From positions 2,294,001 to 2,358,000 of the forward strand of contig NZ_CP015519.1 in assembly GCF_001887775.1 (NCBI RefSeq): a stretch of DNA of 64,000 nt, given 5' to 3'. Shown here piece by piece: positions 15,259 through 23,623 of this stretch. The DNA comes from Syntrophotalea acetylenivorans (GTDB lineage Bacteria > Desulfobacterota > Desulfuromonadia > Desulfuromonadales > Syntrophotaleaceae). A program made the translations under genes and the position numbers. Numbering within the stretch: the stretch's first letter is position 1; each line of letters opens with the position of its first letter. The notes below the pieces were generated by a model. The model ran no database searches, was not told where the DNA came from, and saw only the letters and a program-made list of their open reading frames with translations.

Positions 15259-17035
15259 GCTGTGGATCCATCCTGCCCTGATCCTGTTGGTGGGAGCGGC
15301 GTTGCTGCCCCTGGTGCCTGAGCGCATTCGAGCGGGTTACCTGTTGCTGGTGCCGCTGCTGGTTTTTGCCCGGGTGCACGGCATGGCGCAGGGGGTTTAC
15401 GGCGAGGTTCGCTACCTCTCCTGGGACCTGGTTTTTGGCAGGGCCGACGCAATTGCCTCCCTGTTCGCTTATATCCTGGCCCTGATGGCCGTGTTGGGTA
15501 CCCTTTACGCCCTTAAAGTGAAGAAAAGGAGCGAGTTCGCTGCCGCCTGGGTGTACGTGGCCGGCTCCCTGGGGGTCGTCTATGCCGGAGATTTGCTGAC
15601 GCTCTTTTTGTTCTGGGAGATGATGGCGCTCTCCTCGGTGTTTCTTATCTGGCTGCGCGGTCGAAAGGAATCCCTCGCCGCCGGATTTCGTTACTTGCTG
15701 GTCCATTCGGCCGGTGGCGCCTGCCTGTTGGCCGGTATCCTGGTATACAGCCGGGGGGCTGAATCCCTGGCCTTTTCCGGTTTCAATGTGCAGCATCTCG
15801 GTATCGGCGGCTGGCTGATTCTTATCGGTTTTCTGCTCAATGCCGCCGTTCCGCCGTTGCACGCCTGGTTGCCCGACGGCTACGGCGAAGCCACCTTCAG
15901 CGGCTCGGTATTCCTCTGTGCATTTACCACCAAAACAGCTGTTTATGCCTTGATTCGCGGCTTTGCCGGCCTGGAAATTCTGATCTGGTTGGGGGTCATC
16001 ATGGCCCTTTACGGTGTGGTCTACGCAGTGCTGGAAAACGACAGCCGCCGCTTGCTGGCTTATCACATAATCAGCCAGGTAGGGTACATGGTGGCGGGGG
16101 TGGGCATCGGTACGCAGCTGGCCATTAACGGGGTCTGTGCGCATGCCTTCGCCCATATCCTGTACAAGGGGCTGCTGTTTATGGGTTGCGGCGCGGTGCT
16201 GCAGATGACCGGCCAGAGCAAATTCACCGAATTGGGCGGCCTCTATCGCAAGATGCCCTGGACCTTCTTGTTTACCCTGATCGGTGGCCTATCCATATCC
16301 GCCTTTCCCCTGTTCAGCGGATTTGTCAGCAAGTCGATGACCGTCGCGGCGGGTTTCGAGGCCCACTTGTTGTGGCCAGCCTTCCTGCTGACCCTGGCTT
16401 CGGCGGGTACCTTTCTCCATACCGGTCTCAAGGTTCCGTATTTTATCTGGTTCGGCAAGAACAACTGCAAGCCTGAGACCTGGGAGCAGGCTGCCGATCC
16501 CTCCTGGAATATGATCGCCGCCATGGCCATCGGTTCGGCATTGTGTATCTTCATCGGGGTCTACACACCCTACCTCTACGACATGCTGCCTTATCCGGTG
16601 GAGTACAATCCCTATACCGCTTATCACATCTCCGAGTCGATGCAGATTCTGCTCTTCACCATGCTCGGGTTCTTCCTGCTGCTTAAGAAACTCCAGCCGG
16701 CACCTGCCGTTGCCGTCGACACCGATTGGTTGTATCGCCGCGGCGCGAGGGTTTTCCGGCGCTGGGACGATCGTCTTTTGAACGGTCTCAACGCCTGGTG
16801 CGAGGAGCTTATTGTGCGTCGTGCTCTGCCCTGGCTGTCGCGCTTTTTCGAGGCGCCGGGCGGCTATCTGCAGGTGGCCGGGCTGCGCTTGCTGGCCCGC
16901 TTAGGAGGCGCCGATCGACAGGAGACTGAAGTCGCCGTCCAGTGCCGCAGCCGCCTAGGAACCTATCCGGTGGGCATCGGCGTGCTGCTGGCGGTACTCT
17001 ACCTGGCGGCCATGTCGCTGCTGTTTTTTTTCTAG
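15251..17035 (+). CDS. Antiporter-like subunit, NuoL/MrpA-type (third of three)
   Basis: A 594-residue membrane protein. It has the helix-5 Glu (LFLFWEMMALSSVFLIW), the PPLHAWLPDGYGEATFSGSV segment and the lysine-containing LYKGLLFMGCGAV. The extra C-terminal 110 residues after the last conserved helix (DTDWLYRRGARVFRRWDDRL and on) resemble the lateral-helix region of NuoL-type subunits and end in one more helix. It is probably the MrpA-like main subunit without the usual C-terminal fusion, because MbhD- and MbhE-like pieces are separate genes upstream. It is the last gene of the operon. Confidence 0.9.
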   Translation: MTELWIHPALILLVGAALLPLVPERIRAGYLLLVPLLVFARVHGMAQGVYGEVRYLSWDLVFGRADAIASLFAYILALMAVLGTLYALKVKKRSEFAAAWVYVAGSLGVVYAGDLLTLFLFWEMMALSSVFLIWLRGRKESLAAGFRYLLVHSAGGACLLAGILVYSRGAESLAFSGFNVQHLGIGGWLILIGFLLNAAVPPLHAWLPDGYGEATFSGSVFLCAFTTKTAVYALIRGFAGLEILIWLGVIMALYGVVYAVLENDSRRLLAYHIISQVGYMVAGVGIGTQLAINGVCAHAFAHILYKGLLFMGCGAVLQMTGQSKFTELGGLYRKMPWTFLFTLIGGLSISAFPLFSGFVSKSMTVAAGFEAHLLWPAFLLTLASAGTFLHTGLKVPYFIWFGKNNCKPETWEQAADPSWNMIAAMAIGSALCIFIGVYTPYLYDMLPYPVEYNPYTAYHISESMQILLFTMLGFFLLLKKLQPAPAVAVDTDWLYRRGARVFRRWDDRLLNGLNAWCEELIVRRALPWLSRFFEAPGGYLQVAGLRLLARLGGADRQETEVAVQCRSRLGTYPVGIGVLLAVLYLAAMSLLFFF

Positions 17036-17162
17036 GCGCGAGTTAGAAGACCTATCCACGGTTTTTCAACATCGCAAGCCGCAAGTAAAACTTCCGTCGT
17101 GTTCACCAAATCAAGGACTTAATAACCTGTCCTCGATTATATTCGCCTTTCCATGGACTCCA

Positions 17163-17184
17163 CAGGCTGTTTTTCAACAGCCTG
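17163..17184. repeat. 9-bp hairpin, short repeat CAGGCTGTT/AACAGCCTG
   Basis: CAGGCTGTT at 17163-17171 pairs with AACAGCCTG at 17176-17184. The core TTTTTCAACA also appears at 17072 and near 39999-40043, always between genes. It lies just before hemW and may end the Mrp transcript or belong to a small dispersed repeat. Confidence 0.45.
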
Positions 17185-17196
17185 CCGGCGTGGGTA

Positions 17197-18360
17197 ATGA
17201 TCCCAGTGGCAAACCAAGAACCTCAAGGTCCCTCCCTCTATCTGCATGTGCCCTTCTGTCGCAGCAAATGCCCCTACTGCGATTTCTATTCGGTTGTCGG
17301 CAACCAGGCCCAGTTGGACGGCTATGTCAAACTGCTGTTGCAGCAACTGGCCTGGCTGAACCGGCGGCAAGTTTTTACCGCCCCGCTGGCAACGGTCTTT
17401 TTCGGCGGCGGCACCCCCTCGCTGTTGGCTCCTCGCCAGGTGGCCGCTATCCTCGACCGCATCCGGTACACGGCGGGTTTAAGCGCCAATGCCGAGATCT
17501 CTCTGGAGGCCAATCCGGGCACGGTCGATGCGGCCAGTCTGCAGGGTTACCGGGATGCCGGAGTTAACCGTCTGTCCTTTGGCGTGCAGTCTTTGCAAGA
17601 CGACGCTTTGCAGCTTTTGGGGCGCGGTCATTCGGCCAAGGAGGCCGTTCAGGTCGTGACCTGGGCCCGGCAGGTCGGTTTTGAGAACGTTGGTTGCGAT
17701 CTGATGTTCGGTTTGCCTAACCAGGGCCGGAAGGAATTACTACAGGATCTTGACGCTCTGTTGCAGTTACAGCCGGATCACATGTCTTGTTATGGTTTGA
17801 CTGTGGAGGCGGGAACTCCCTTTGAGCAACGGAGGCTTCGAGGAGCACTGGCGTTGCCGGATGAGGATGAATTCCCGGAGCTTTACCTTACCGTTCATGA
17901 ACAACTCACTGCCGCCGGTTTTGAGCATTACGAGATCTCCAATTATGCTCTCCCCGACCGACGCTGTCGTCACAATCTTGCTTATTGGCGTCGCCAACCC
18001 TGTTTTGCCGTAGGCGCTGGAGCCCACTCCTTTATTCCCGCTGGTTACGGTACGCGGCGGGAGGTCCCCGCCGATCTGGATCGCTACCGGCAACGGCTTA
18101 TGCAGGGGCGCGACCCGGCGGTGACCCTGGAGACTTTCGATCGACAGGGGGCTATGGCGGAGACCCTCTATTTGGGCTTGCGTTGCCAGGAAGGGGTTTC
18201 GGATAAAGATTTTTTTCGCCAGTTCGGTCTTGGTGTCGCCGAGGCTTTTCCTGAAGCTGTGCGGCGTTGCGGCCAGCGTCTTACCCTCGATGCAGGGCGC
18301 TGGAGATTCGATTTGCAGGGTTGGTTGTTGTTCGATCATTTCATCTCTTTTTTTCTTTAA
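17197..18360 (+). CDS. hemW: Radical SAM heme chaperone HemW
   Basis: A 387-residue radical SAM protein. The 4Fe-4S cluster ligands are Cys21, Cys25 and Cys28 in PFCRSKCPYCDF. The family motifs FFGGGTPSLL, LEANPGT, NRLSFGVQSL and GLPNQ follow. HemW lacks the extra cysteine of true coproporphyrinogen oxidase HemN and delivers heme to target proteins; this protein has the HemW form. The start is the ATG at 17197 without a clear ribosome site. The stop codon lies inside the left end of a 179-bp palindromic element. Confidence 0.9.
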   Translation: MIPVANQEPQGPSLYLHVPFCRSKCPYCDFYSVVGNQAQLDGYVKLLLQQLAWLNRRQVFTAPLATVFFGGGTPSLLAPRQVAAILDRIRYTAGLSANAEISLEANPGTVDAASLQGYRDAGVNRLSFGVQSLQDDALQLLGRGHSAKEAVQVVTWARQVGFENVGCDLMFGLPNQGRKELLQDLDALLQLQPDHMSCYGLTVEAGTPFEQRRLRGALALPDEDEFPELYLTVHEQLTAAGFEHYEISNYALPDRRCRHNLAYWRRQPCFAVGAGAHSFIPAGYGTRREVPADLDRYRQRLMQGRDPAVTLETFDRQGAMAETLYLGLRCQEGVSDKDFFRQFGLGVAEAFPEAVRRCGQRLTLDAGRWRFDLQGWLLFDHFISFFL

Positions 18361-18537
18361 CCCGTCTTATTCATGAAGACATCTGCTGCAACAGGCAATA
18401 GCACGCAATTTCAAGCCGTGCTCGCTCGTTGCGCTTCGACGTACTGCAAGTACGTCTGCAGGGCAATTGCCTGCGCTTGGTTCGATCTCACGCACACTTG
18501 CCGGTTTCGCTACAAAGCCCCATGAATAAGGCGGGTT
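18359..18537. repeat. 179-bp symmetrical palindromic element
   Basis: The ends are 17-bp inverted repeats with one mismatch: 18359-18375 (AACCCGTCTTATTCATG) and 18521-18537. The exact centre (18447) is a perfect 8-bp hairpin, GACGTACT-GCA-AGTACGTC at 18438-18456. Intermediate segments (GGCAAT near 18395 and ATTGCC near 18465) also pair. The left end covers the hemW stop codon. It is like a long REP/MITE-type element or a strong terminator; there is no coding capacity. Confidence 0.75.
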
Positions 18538-18567
18538 GAAAGTAGTTATTTTCCTCCTGCCTTTCCC

Positions 18568-18596
18568 TTGACAAAGCCTATACCCGTTGTTATGTT
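18568..18596 (+). promoter_or_regulatory. Sigma-70 promoter of the hrcA-dnaK operon
   Basis: TTGACA at 18568-18573, a 17-bp spacer and TATGTT at 18591-18596. The predicted RNA start is near 18603, at the edge of the CIRCE operator, as expected for HrcA repression. Confidence 0.85.
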
Positions 18597-18604
18597 GTGC
18601 TCCG

Positions 18605-18631
18605 TTAGCACTCCGCTTGGATGAGTGCTAA
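18605..18631. promoter_or_regulatory. CIRCE operator (HrcA binding site)
   Basis: TTAGCACTC at 18605-18613, nine bases, and GAGTGCTAA at 18623-18631: a perfect match to the CIRCE consensus. HrcA binds it to repress the heat-shock operon; the adjacent hrcA gene confirms the assignment. Confidence 0.98.
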
Positions 18632-18741
18632 CAGGTTGGATCGGCCGGGTTTTTCCGGCTTGAACTTTTTTCAGCCGGGATCTCTTTTGGGGCCTGGCAG
18701 GTGTCTTTTGCTAAGAGGCAAGACACGGGCGGGTGGATGCG

Positions 18742-19782
18742 ATGAGCGAAGAACTGAGCGAACGCAGTCGACTGATCCTGCAAGCGATCATCGAAGACTA
18801 TACGACTACCGGTGAACCGGTGGGCTCACGGACGTTAAGTCGTCGAACCGGCATCAACCTGTCGCCGGCATCAGTGCGCAATGTTATGGCCGATCTTGAA
18901 GAGCTCGGCTATCTTTATTCGCCCCATACCTCCGCCGGACGCATACCGACGGACAAAGGGTATCGTTTTTACGTAGCTAGTCTGCTGCGGGTTCAGCAGC
19001 TGAGCCACGAAGTACGGGACCATCTGCGGCGGGAATGCCAGGTTCCTGAACTGGATACCGAAGGTCTGCTGCGTGAAGCAGGACGTATTCTGTCCGCTAC
19101 CTCCAACTATACCGGTCTGGTTATGGTGCCGCGCTTTACTTCGACGGTGTTTCGCCGTATCGAATTTGTGCGATTGGCAGAGCAGCGTGTGTTGGTGGTT
19201 TTTATCACCCAGACCGGCATTGTGCAGCATAAATTGGTAGAGGTCGATGTCCCCCTCACCCAAGGCGAACTGGATGAGGTGACAAACTACCTTAATCAGG
19301 AATTTTCCGGACTGTCCATTCAAGAAATCAAGAGCCGTATAGCTTCCGAAATGGCTCAAGAACAAGCTCTGTTCGACAGTTTGCAACGCCGGGCTTTGCT
19401 CCTTTCCAGCTATGTGCTTCAGCTCGATCTGGGGGGGCAGGTGTTTGTCGAAGGCGCGAGTAATATTCTGGAGCAACCGGAGTTTGCCGATCTGTCCACC
19501 ATGAAGCGCCTGTTACGGACTTTTGATCAAAAAAGCCTGCTGGTCGAGCTGCTCGACAAGGCTCAGCAGGTTGAGGGAGTGCAGATTCTCATCGGCAGCG
19601 CCGACAACCACAGCGAAATCGAAGGTTGTAGTCTGGTTACCTCATGTTATTCCAGCCGCCGCGGCACGACCGGCATTCTAGGTGTGATCGGACCAACGCG
19701 CATGCCTTATGCCATGGTGATTCCTCTGGTCGACTATGCCGCCAGCCTGGTCAGCGATATTTTAAATAGCGAATCGGAATAA
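18742..19782 (+). CDS. hrcA: Heat-inducible transcription repressor HrcA
   Basis: A 346-residue repressor with an N-terminal winged helix (SERSRLILQAIIEDYTTTGE, PVGSRTLSRR) and a C-terminal GAF-like domain ending in MVIPLVDYAASLVSDILN. I chose the ATG at 18742, after GGGTGG; a GTG at 18733 is also in frame. HrcA needs GroE for activity in well-studied bacteria and binds CIRCE, which is present 110 bp upstream. First gene of hrcA-grpE-dnaK-dnaJ. Confidence 0.96.
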   Translation: MSEELSERSRLILQAIIEDYTTTGEPVGSRTLSRRTGINLSPASVRNVMADLEELGYLYSPHTSAGRIPTDKGYRFYVASLLRVQQLSHEVRDHLRRECQVPELDTEGLLREAGRILSATSNYTGLVMVPRFTSTVFRRIEFVRLAEQRVLVVFITQTGIVQHKLVEVDVPLTQGELDEVTNYLNQEFSGLSIQEIKSRIASEMAQEQALFDSLQRRALLLSSYVLQLDLGGQVFVEGASNILEQPEFADLSTMKRLLRTFDQKSLLVELLDKAQQVEGVQILIGSADNHSEIEGCSLVTSCYSSRRGTTGILGVIGPTRMPYAMVIPLVDYAASLVSDILNSESE

Positions 19783-19803
19783 AAGATAAAGGAGAAAAAG
19801 CCC

Positions 19804-20376
19804 TTGCCACAGAAAAAGAAACAAGAACAGGACAAAGCAGCGGCCGTAAATCAGGTGCCTCAAGAAGAGGAAGCGTCTGTAGCCGAAAAGTCAGAGCCCT
19901 CTGCGGAAGAGGTTCTGGCCGAAAGTCAGGCCGAGGCTCAAAAGAATTGGGATCTCTATCTGCGGGAGCGGGCTGAGCTGGAGAATTACCGCAAGCGCAT
20001 GCAGCGTGAAAAAGAGGACTTGGCTCGTTTTGCCAATGAGAACCTGCTTCGCGATATGCTGCCGATCCTCGATAATCTGGAGCGGGCCGTGGACCATGCT
20101 GAGCAAGATCAGGAAGGCGGCCTTCTCGAAGGGGTGCAGATGACTCTCGACCAGTTCCGCAAGACCCTCGAGCGCCTCGGCGTCGTCCCGGTAGCAGCCA
20201 TTGGCGAAACCTTCAGTCCCGACTGTCACGAAGCGATGGGGCAGTTGGAGAGCGCCGAACATGCACCGAACACCGTAGTGCAAGAAATGCAAAAGGGATA
20301 CACCTTGAATGACAGGCTGTTGCGGCCGGCACTGGTAATGATTGCCAAAGCTCCGGCGGACTCGTCCAAGGATTGA
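19804..20376 (+). CDS. grpE: Nucleotide exchange factor GrpE
   Basis: A 190-residue protein starting with TTG at 19804, with AAAGGAG upstream. An acidic, disordered start is followed by a long coiled coil (RAELENYRKRMQREKEDLAR) and the C-terminal beta domain with PDCHEAMGQLES and MQKGYTLNDRLLRPALVMIA. It releases ADP from DnaK. It sits 21 bp after hrcA. Confidence 0.97.
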   Translation: MPQKKKQEQDKAAAVNQVPQEEEASVAEKSEPSAEEVLAESQAEAQKNWDLYLRERAELENYRKRMQREKEDLARFANENLLRDMLPILDNLERAVDHAEQDQEGGLLEGVQMTLDQFRKTLERLGVVPVAAIGETFSPDCHEAMGQLESAEHAPNTVVQEMQKGYTLNDRLLRPALVMIAKAPADSSKD

Positions 20377-20448
20377 TTAAATATTAACCGGCCTTTGATT
20401 TTACGCTAAGCCATATAAAGAAAACATCACCAAGGAGGATATAAAGTT

Positions 20449-22356
20449 ATGGGTAAAGTAATCGGTATAGACCTCGGCACCACCAATTCCTGTGTTGCCG
20501 TTATGGAAGGTGGCGAGCCCATCGTTATCGCCAATGCAGAAGGTTCCCGTACCACACCGTCCATGGTAGCATTTTCCGAGAGCGGTGAGCGTCTGGTTGG
20601 CCAGCAAGCGAAGCGCCAGGCAGTAACGAACCCGGAAAATACCCTGTTCGCCATCAAGCGTCTGGTCGGTCGCAAGTTCGACAGCGATGCGGTACGCAAG
20701 GATATCGAGATCAGCCCCTTTAAGATCATTAACGCCGACAACGGCGATGCCTGGGTCGAAGCCCGCGGCAAAAAATACAGCCCGCCGGAAATTTCGGCCA
20801 TGATCCTGCAGAAGATGAAGCAGACCGCGGAGGACTATCTGGGCGAGGCGGTAACCGAGGCGGTTATTACTGTTCCGGCCTACTTCAACGACTCCCAGCG
20901 TCAAGCCACCAAGGACGCCGGCAAGATCGCCGGCCTCGAAGTATTGCGTATCATCAACGAGCCGACCGCCGCTTCTTTGGCCTACGGTATGGACAAGAAG
21001 GGCGAAGAGAAGGTCGCCGTTTTTGACCTCGGTGGCGGTACCTTCGATATCTCTATCCTCGAATTGGGTGATGGTGTTTTCGAAGTCAAATCGACCAACG
21101 GCGATACCTTCCTCGGTGGCGAGGATTTCGACCAGCACATCATCGACTATGTGGCGGCCGAGTTCAAAAAAGACCAGGGTATCGACCTGCGGGGTGACAA
21201 GATGGCCCTGCAGCGCCTCAAGGAAGCCTGCGAAAAGGCCAAGTGCGAGCTCTCCAGCTCCATGGAGACCGATATCAACCTGCCCTTTATCACTGCTGAT
21301 CAGTCCGGCCCCAAGCACATGAACATCAAGCTGACCCGCTCCAAGCTGGAAAGCATCTGTGCCAGCCTGCTGGACAAGCTGGTCGGCCCCTGCCGCACCG
21401 CGCTCAAGGATGCCGGACTGTCCGCCTCGGATATCGACGAAGTACTGCTGGTCGGTGGTATGACCCGCATGCCGGCGGTGCAGAGCAAGGTGCAGGAAAT
21501 CTTCAACAAGGCACCTAACAAGGGCGTTAATCCTGATGAAGTGGTTGCGATCGGCGCCGCGATTCAGGGTGGCGTTCTGAAGGGTGACGTCAAAGACGTA
21601 CTGCTCCTGGACGTTTCCCCTCTGTCCCTGGGTATCGAAACCCTCGGTGGGGTGATGACCAAACTCATCGAGAAGAACACCACCATCCCCTGCAAGAAGA
21701 GCCAGATATTCTCCACCGCGGCCGATAATCAGCCGGCGGTGTCGGTGCACGTGCTGCAGGGCGAGCGGGAAATGGCCGAGGGCAACAAGACCATCGGCCG
21801 TTTCGAGCTGGTCGGTATCCCGGCCGCGCCTCGCGGTGTGCCGCAGATCGAGGTTACTTTCGACATCGACGCCAACGGCATCCTGCATGTCTCCGCCAAG
21901 GATCTCGGCACCGGCAAAGAGCAGTCGATCCGTATTACTGCCTCTTCCGGTCTCAGCGACGAGGAAATCGACAAGATGGTCAAGGACGCTGAGACCCATG
22001 CCGACGAGGACAAACATAAAAAAGAACTCGTCGAGGTGCGCAATCAGGCTGACGGCATGGTCTATACCACTGAAAAATCCCTCAAGGAACATGCTGATAA
22101 GATCGATGAGGAGACCCGCAAGAATATCGAGCAGGCTCTCGAAGATTTGAAAAAAGCCATGGAAGGCGATGATTCCGCCGACATCAAACAGAAGACCGAA
22201 GCGCTGGCGACGGCTTCTCACAAGCTGGCCGAAGCCATGTATAAGCAGGAAGAGGCCGGTGCTGGCGGTGCCGAAGGTCCGTCTGAAGAGGCCGAAGCTG
22301 CTGATGAAGGGGTCGTCGACGCCGAGTTCGAGGAAGTGGACGAAGAGAAAGACTAA
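20449..22356 (+). CDS. dnaK: Chaperone DnaK (Hsp70)
   Basis: A 635-residue Hsp70. It opens with [20 protein letters not shown], includes the phosphate loop [19 protein letters not shown] and [14 protein letters not shown] before the substrate-binding domain, and ends with an acidic tail typical of Gram-negative DnaK ([13 protein letters not shown]). AAGGAGG lies 10 bases before the ATG. It acts in protein folding with DnaJ and GrpE encoded on either side. Confidence 0.99.
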   Translation: MGKVIGIDLGTTNSCVAVMEGGEPIVIANAEGSRTTPSMVAFSESGERLVGQQAKRQAVTNPENTLFAIKRLVGRKFDSDAVRKDIEISPFKIINADNGDAWVEARGKKYSPPEISAMILQKMKQTAEDYLGEAVTEAVITVPAYFNDSQRQATKDAGKIAGLEVLRIINEPTAASLAYGMDKKGEEKVAVFDLGGGTFDISILELGDGVFEVKSTNGDTFLGGEDFDQHIIDYVAAEFKKDQGIDLRGDKMALQRLKEACEKAKCELSSSMETDINLPFITADQSGPKHMNIKLTRSKLESICASLLDKLVGPCRTALKDAGLSASDIDEVLLVGGMTRMPAVQSKVQEIFNKAPNKGVNPDEVVAIGAAIQGGVLKGDVKDVLLLDVSPLSLGIETLGGVMTKLIEKNTTIPCKKSQIFSTAADNQPAVSVHVLQGEREMAEGNKTIGRFELVGIPAAPRGVPQIEVTFDIDANGILHVSAKDLGTGKEQSIRITASSGLSDEEIDKMVKDAETHADEDKHKKELVEVRNQADGMVYTTEKSLKEHADKIDEETRKNIEQALEDLKKAMEGDDSADIKQKTEALATASHKLAEAMYKQEEAGAGGAEGPSEEAEAADEGVVDAEFEEVDEEKD

Positions 22357-22390
22357 TCCTTCGTTAACGCTATTGTTGTATTCATGACGG

Positions 22391-22420
22391 CAGGAGCCGG
22401 GGAAACCCGGCTCCTGTTGT
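22391..22420 (+). terminator. Strong hairpin between dnaK and dnaJ
   Basis: CAGGAGCCGGG at 22391-22401 pairs with CCCGGCTCCTG at 22406-22416 around GAAA, an 11-bp stem with a stable tetraloop, followed by TTGTTGTTC. The interrupted T-run suggests partial termination or protection of the dnaK mRNA 3' end, lowering dnaJ relative to dnaK. Confidence 0.6.
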
Positions 22421-22478
22421 TGTTCACTGATTCTGCGTCGGGCGTCTGCCCGGCGGTTATTCCCCAAGGGGCACAGAC

Positions 22479-23591
22479 TTGGAAAAGCGCGATTATTATG
22501 AAGTGCTCGGTGTTCACCGCAATGCCGGTGAAACCGAAATCAAGAAGGCCTATCGTAAGCTGGCCATCAAGTATCATCCCGACAAAAACCCCGGCGATAA
22601 AGAGGCTGAAGAGACCTTCAAGGAACTCTCCGAGGCTTATTCCGTTCTTTCCGACCGCCAGCAGCGGGCCAACTATGACCAATATGGTCATGCCGGTCTC
22701 GGTGGCGGCGGCGGTTTCTCCAGCGGCGGTTTCGGCGGCAGCCCCTTTGAGGATCTTTTTGGTGACATCTTTGGCGATCTGTTCGGTGGTCGAGCCGGTG
22801 GCCGCACAAGTCGTGGCCAGCGCGGCGACGACCTGCGCTATAACCTGGGCATAAAATTCGAAGATGCGGCTTTCGGTCTCGAAACCAAGGTGCAGATTCC
22901 CCGCTATCAGACCTGCGAGCCCTGCGATGGTTCGGGCGCCAAGCCGGGAACCAGTCCCCGTACCTGCGAGGTCTGTCGCGGTGCCGGCCAGGTACGCTAT
23001 CAGCAGGGCTACTTTTCCTTGACCCGCCCCTGTCCCGAATGTAACGGCGTCGGCCAGGTCATCGACCAGCCGTGCCCCGATTGCGGCGGCCAGGGACGAG
23101 TCAAAGGCAAGAAGAATATTTCTCTGAAGATTCCCGCCGGGGTCGAGAGCGGTAGTCGTCTTAAACTGACAGGCGAAGGAGAACCCGGCCTTCAGGGCGG
23201 ACCTCCCGGCGATCTCTATGTGGTGATAAACGTTCAGGAGCATCCTTTGTTCCGCCGCGAGGGACAGGAAATAATCTGCGAGATCCCCATTTCCTTCCCC
23301 CAGGCAGCCCTCGGTTGCGACCTGGAAGTACCGACCCTGGAAGAGAAAATGACCATCAAGGTGCCAGCCGGCACTCAGTCGGGAAAAGTGGTTCAGTTGC
23401 CGGGTAAGGGCTTCCCTTCATTGCAGGGATATGCCCGGGGCGATCAGTTGGTGGTGCTGCGGGTCGAAACCCCCACCAAGTTAACCGGCCGGCAAAAAGA
23501 ATTACTCGAAGAATTTGCCCTTGAGGGAGGGGAGGATATCCACCCTATGGGCAAGACCTTCTTTGACAAAGTCAAGGAACTGTTCGGCTGA
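22479..23591 (+). CDS. dnaJ: Chaperone DnaJ (Hsp40, type I)
   Basis: A 370-residue protein starting with TTG at 22479, after AAGGGG. It has a J domain with the HPD motif (YHPDKNPGD), a Gly/Phe-rich segment, four zinc-binding CxxCxGxG repeats ([32 protein letters not shown]), and the C-terminal substrate-binding domains. It stimulates DnaK ATPase. It follows a strong hairpin that may adjust its expression. Confidence 0.98.
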   Translation: MEKRDYYEVLGVHRNAGETEIKKAYRKLAIKYHPDKNPGDKEAEETFKELSEAYSVLSDRQQRANYDQYGHAGLGGGGGFSSGGFGGSPFEDLFGDIFGDLFGGRAGGRTSRGQRGDDLRYNLGIKFEDAAFGLETKVQIPRYQTCEPCDGSGAKPGTSPRTCEVCRGAGQVRYQQGYFSLTRPCPECNGVGQVIDQPCPDCGGQGRVKGKKNISLKIPAGVESGSRLKLTGEGEPGLQGGPPGDLYVVINVQEHPLFRREGQEIICEIPISFPQAALGCDLEVPTLEEKMTIKVPAGTQSGKVVQLPGKGFPSLQGYARGDQLVVLRVETPTKLTGRQKELLEEFALEGGEDIHPMGKTFFDKVKELFG

Positions 23592-23623
23592 TTCGGCCAC
23601 CACCCATGCTCGGGAGTGCGAAG

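Noticed and set aside
20401-22467. 688-codon open frame antisense to dnaK
   Set aside because: It mirrors the third-position bias of dnaK, has no ribosome site and no recognisable domain.
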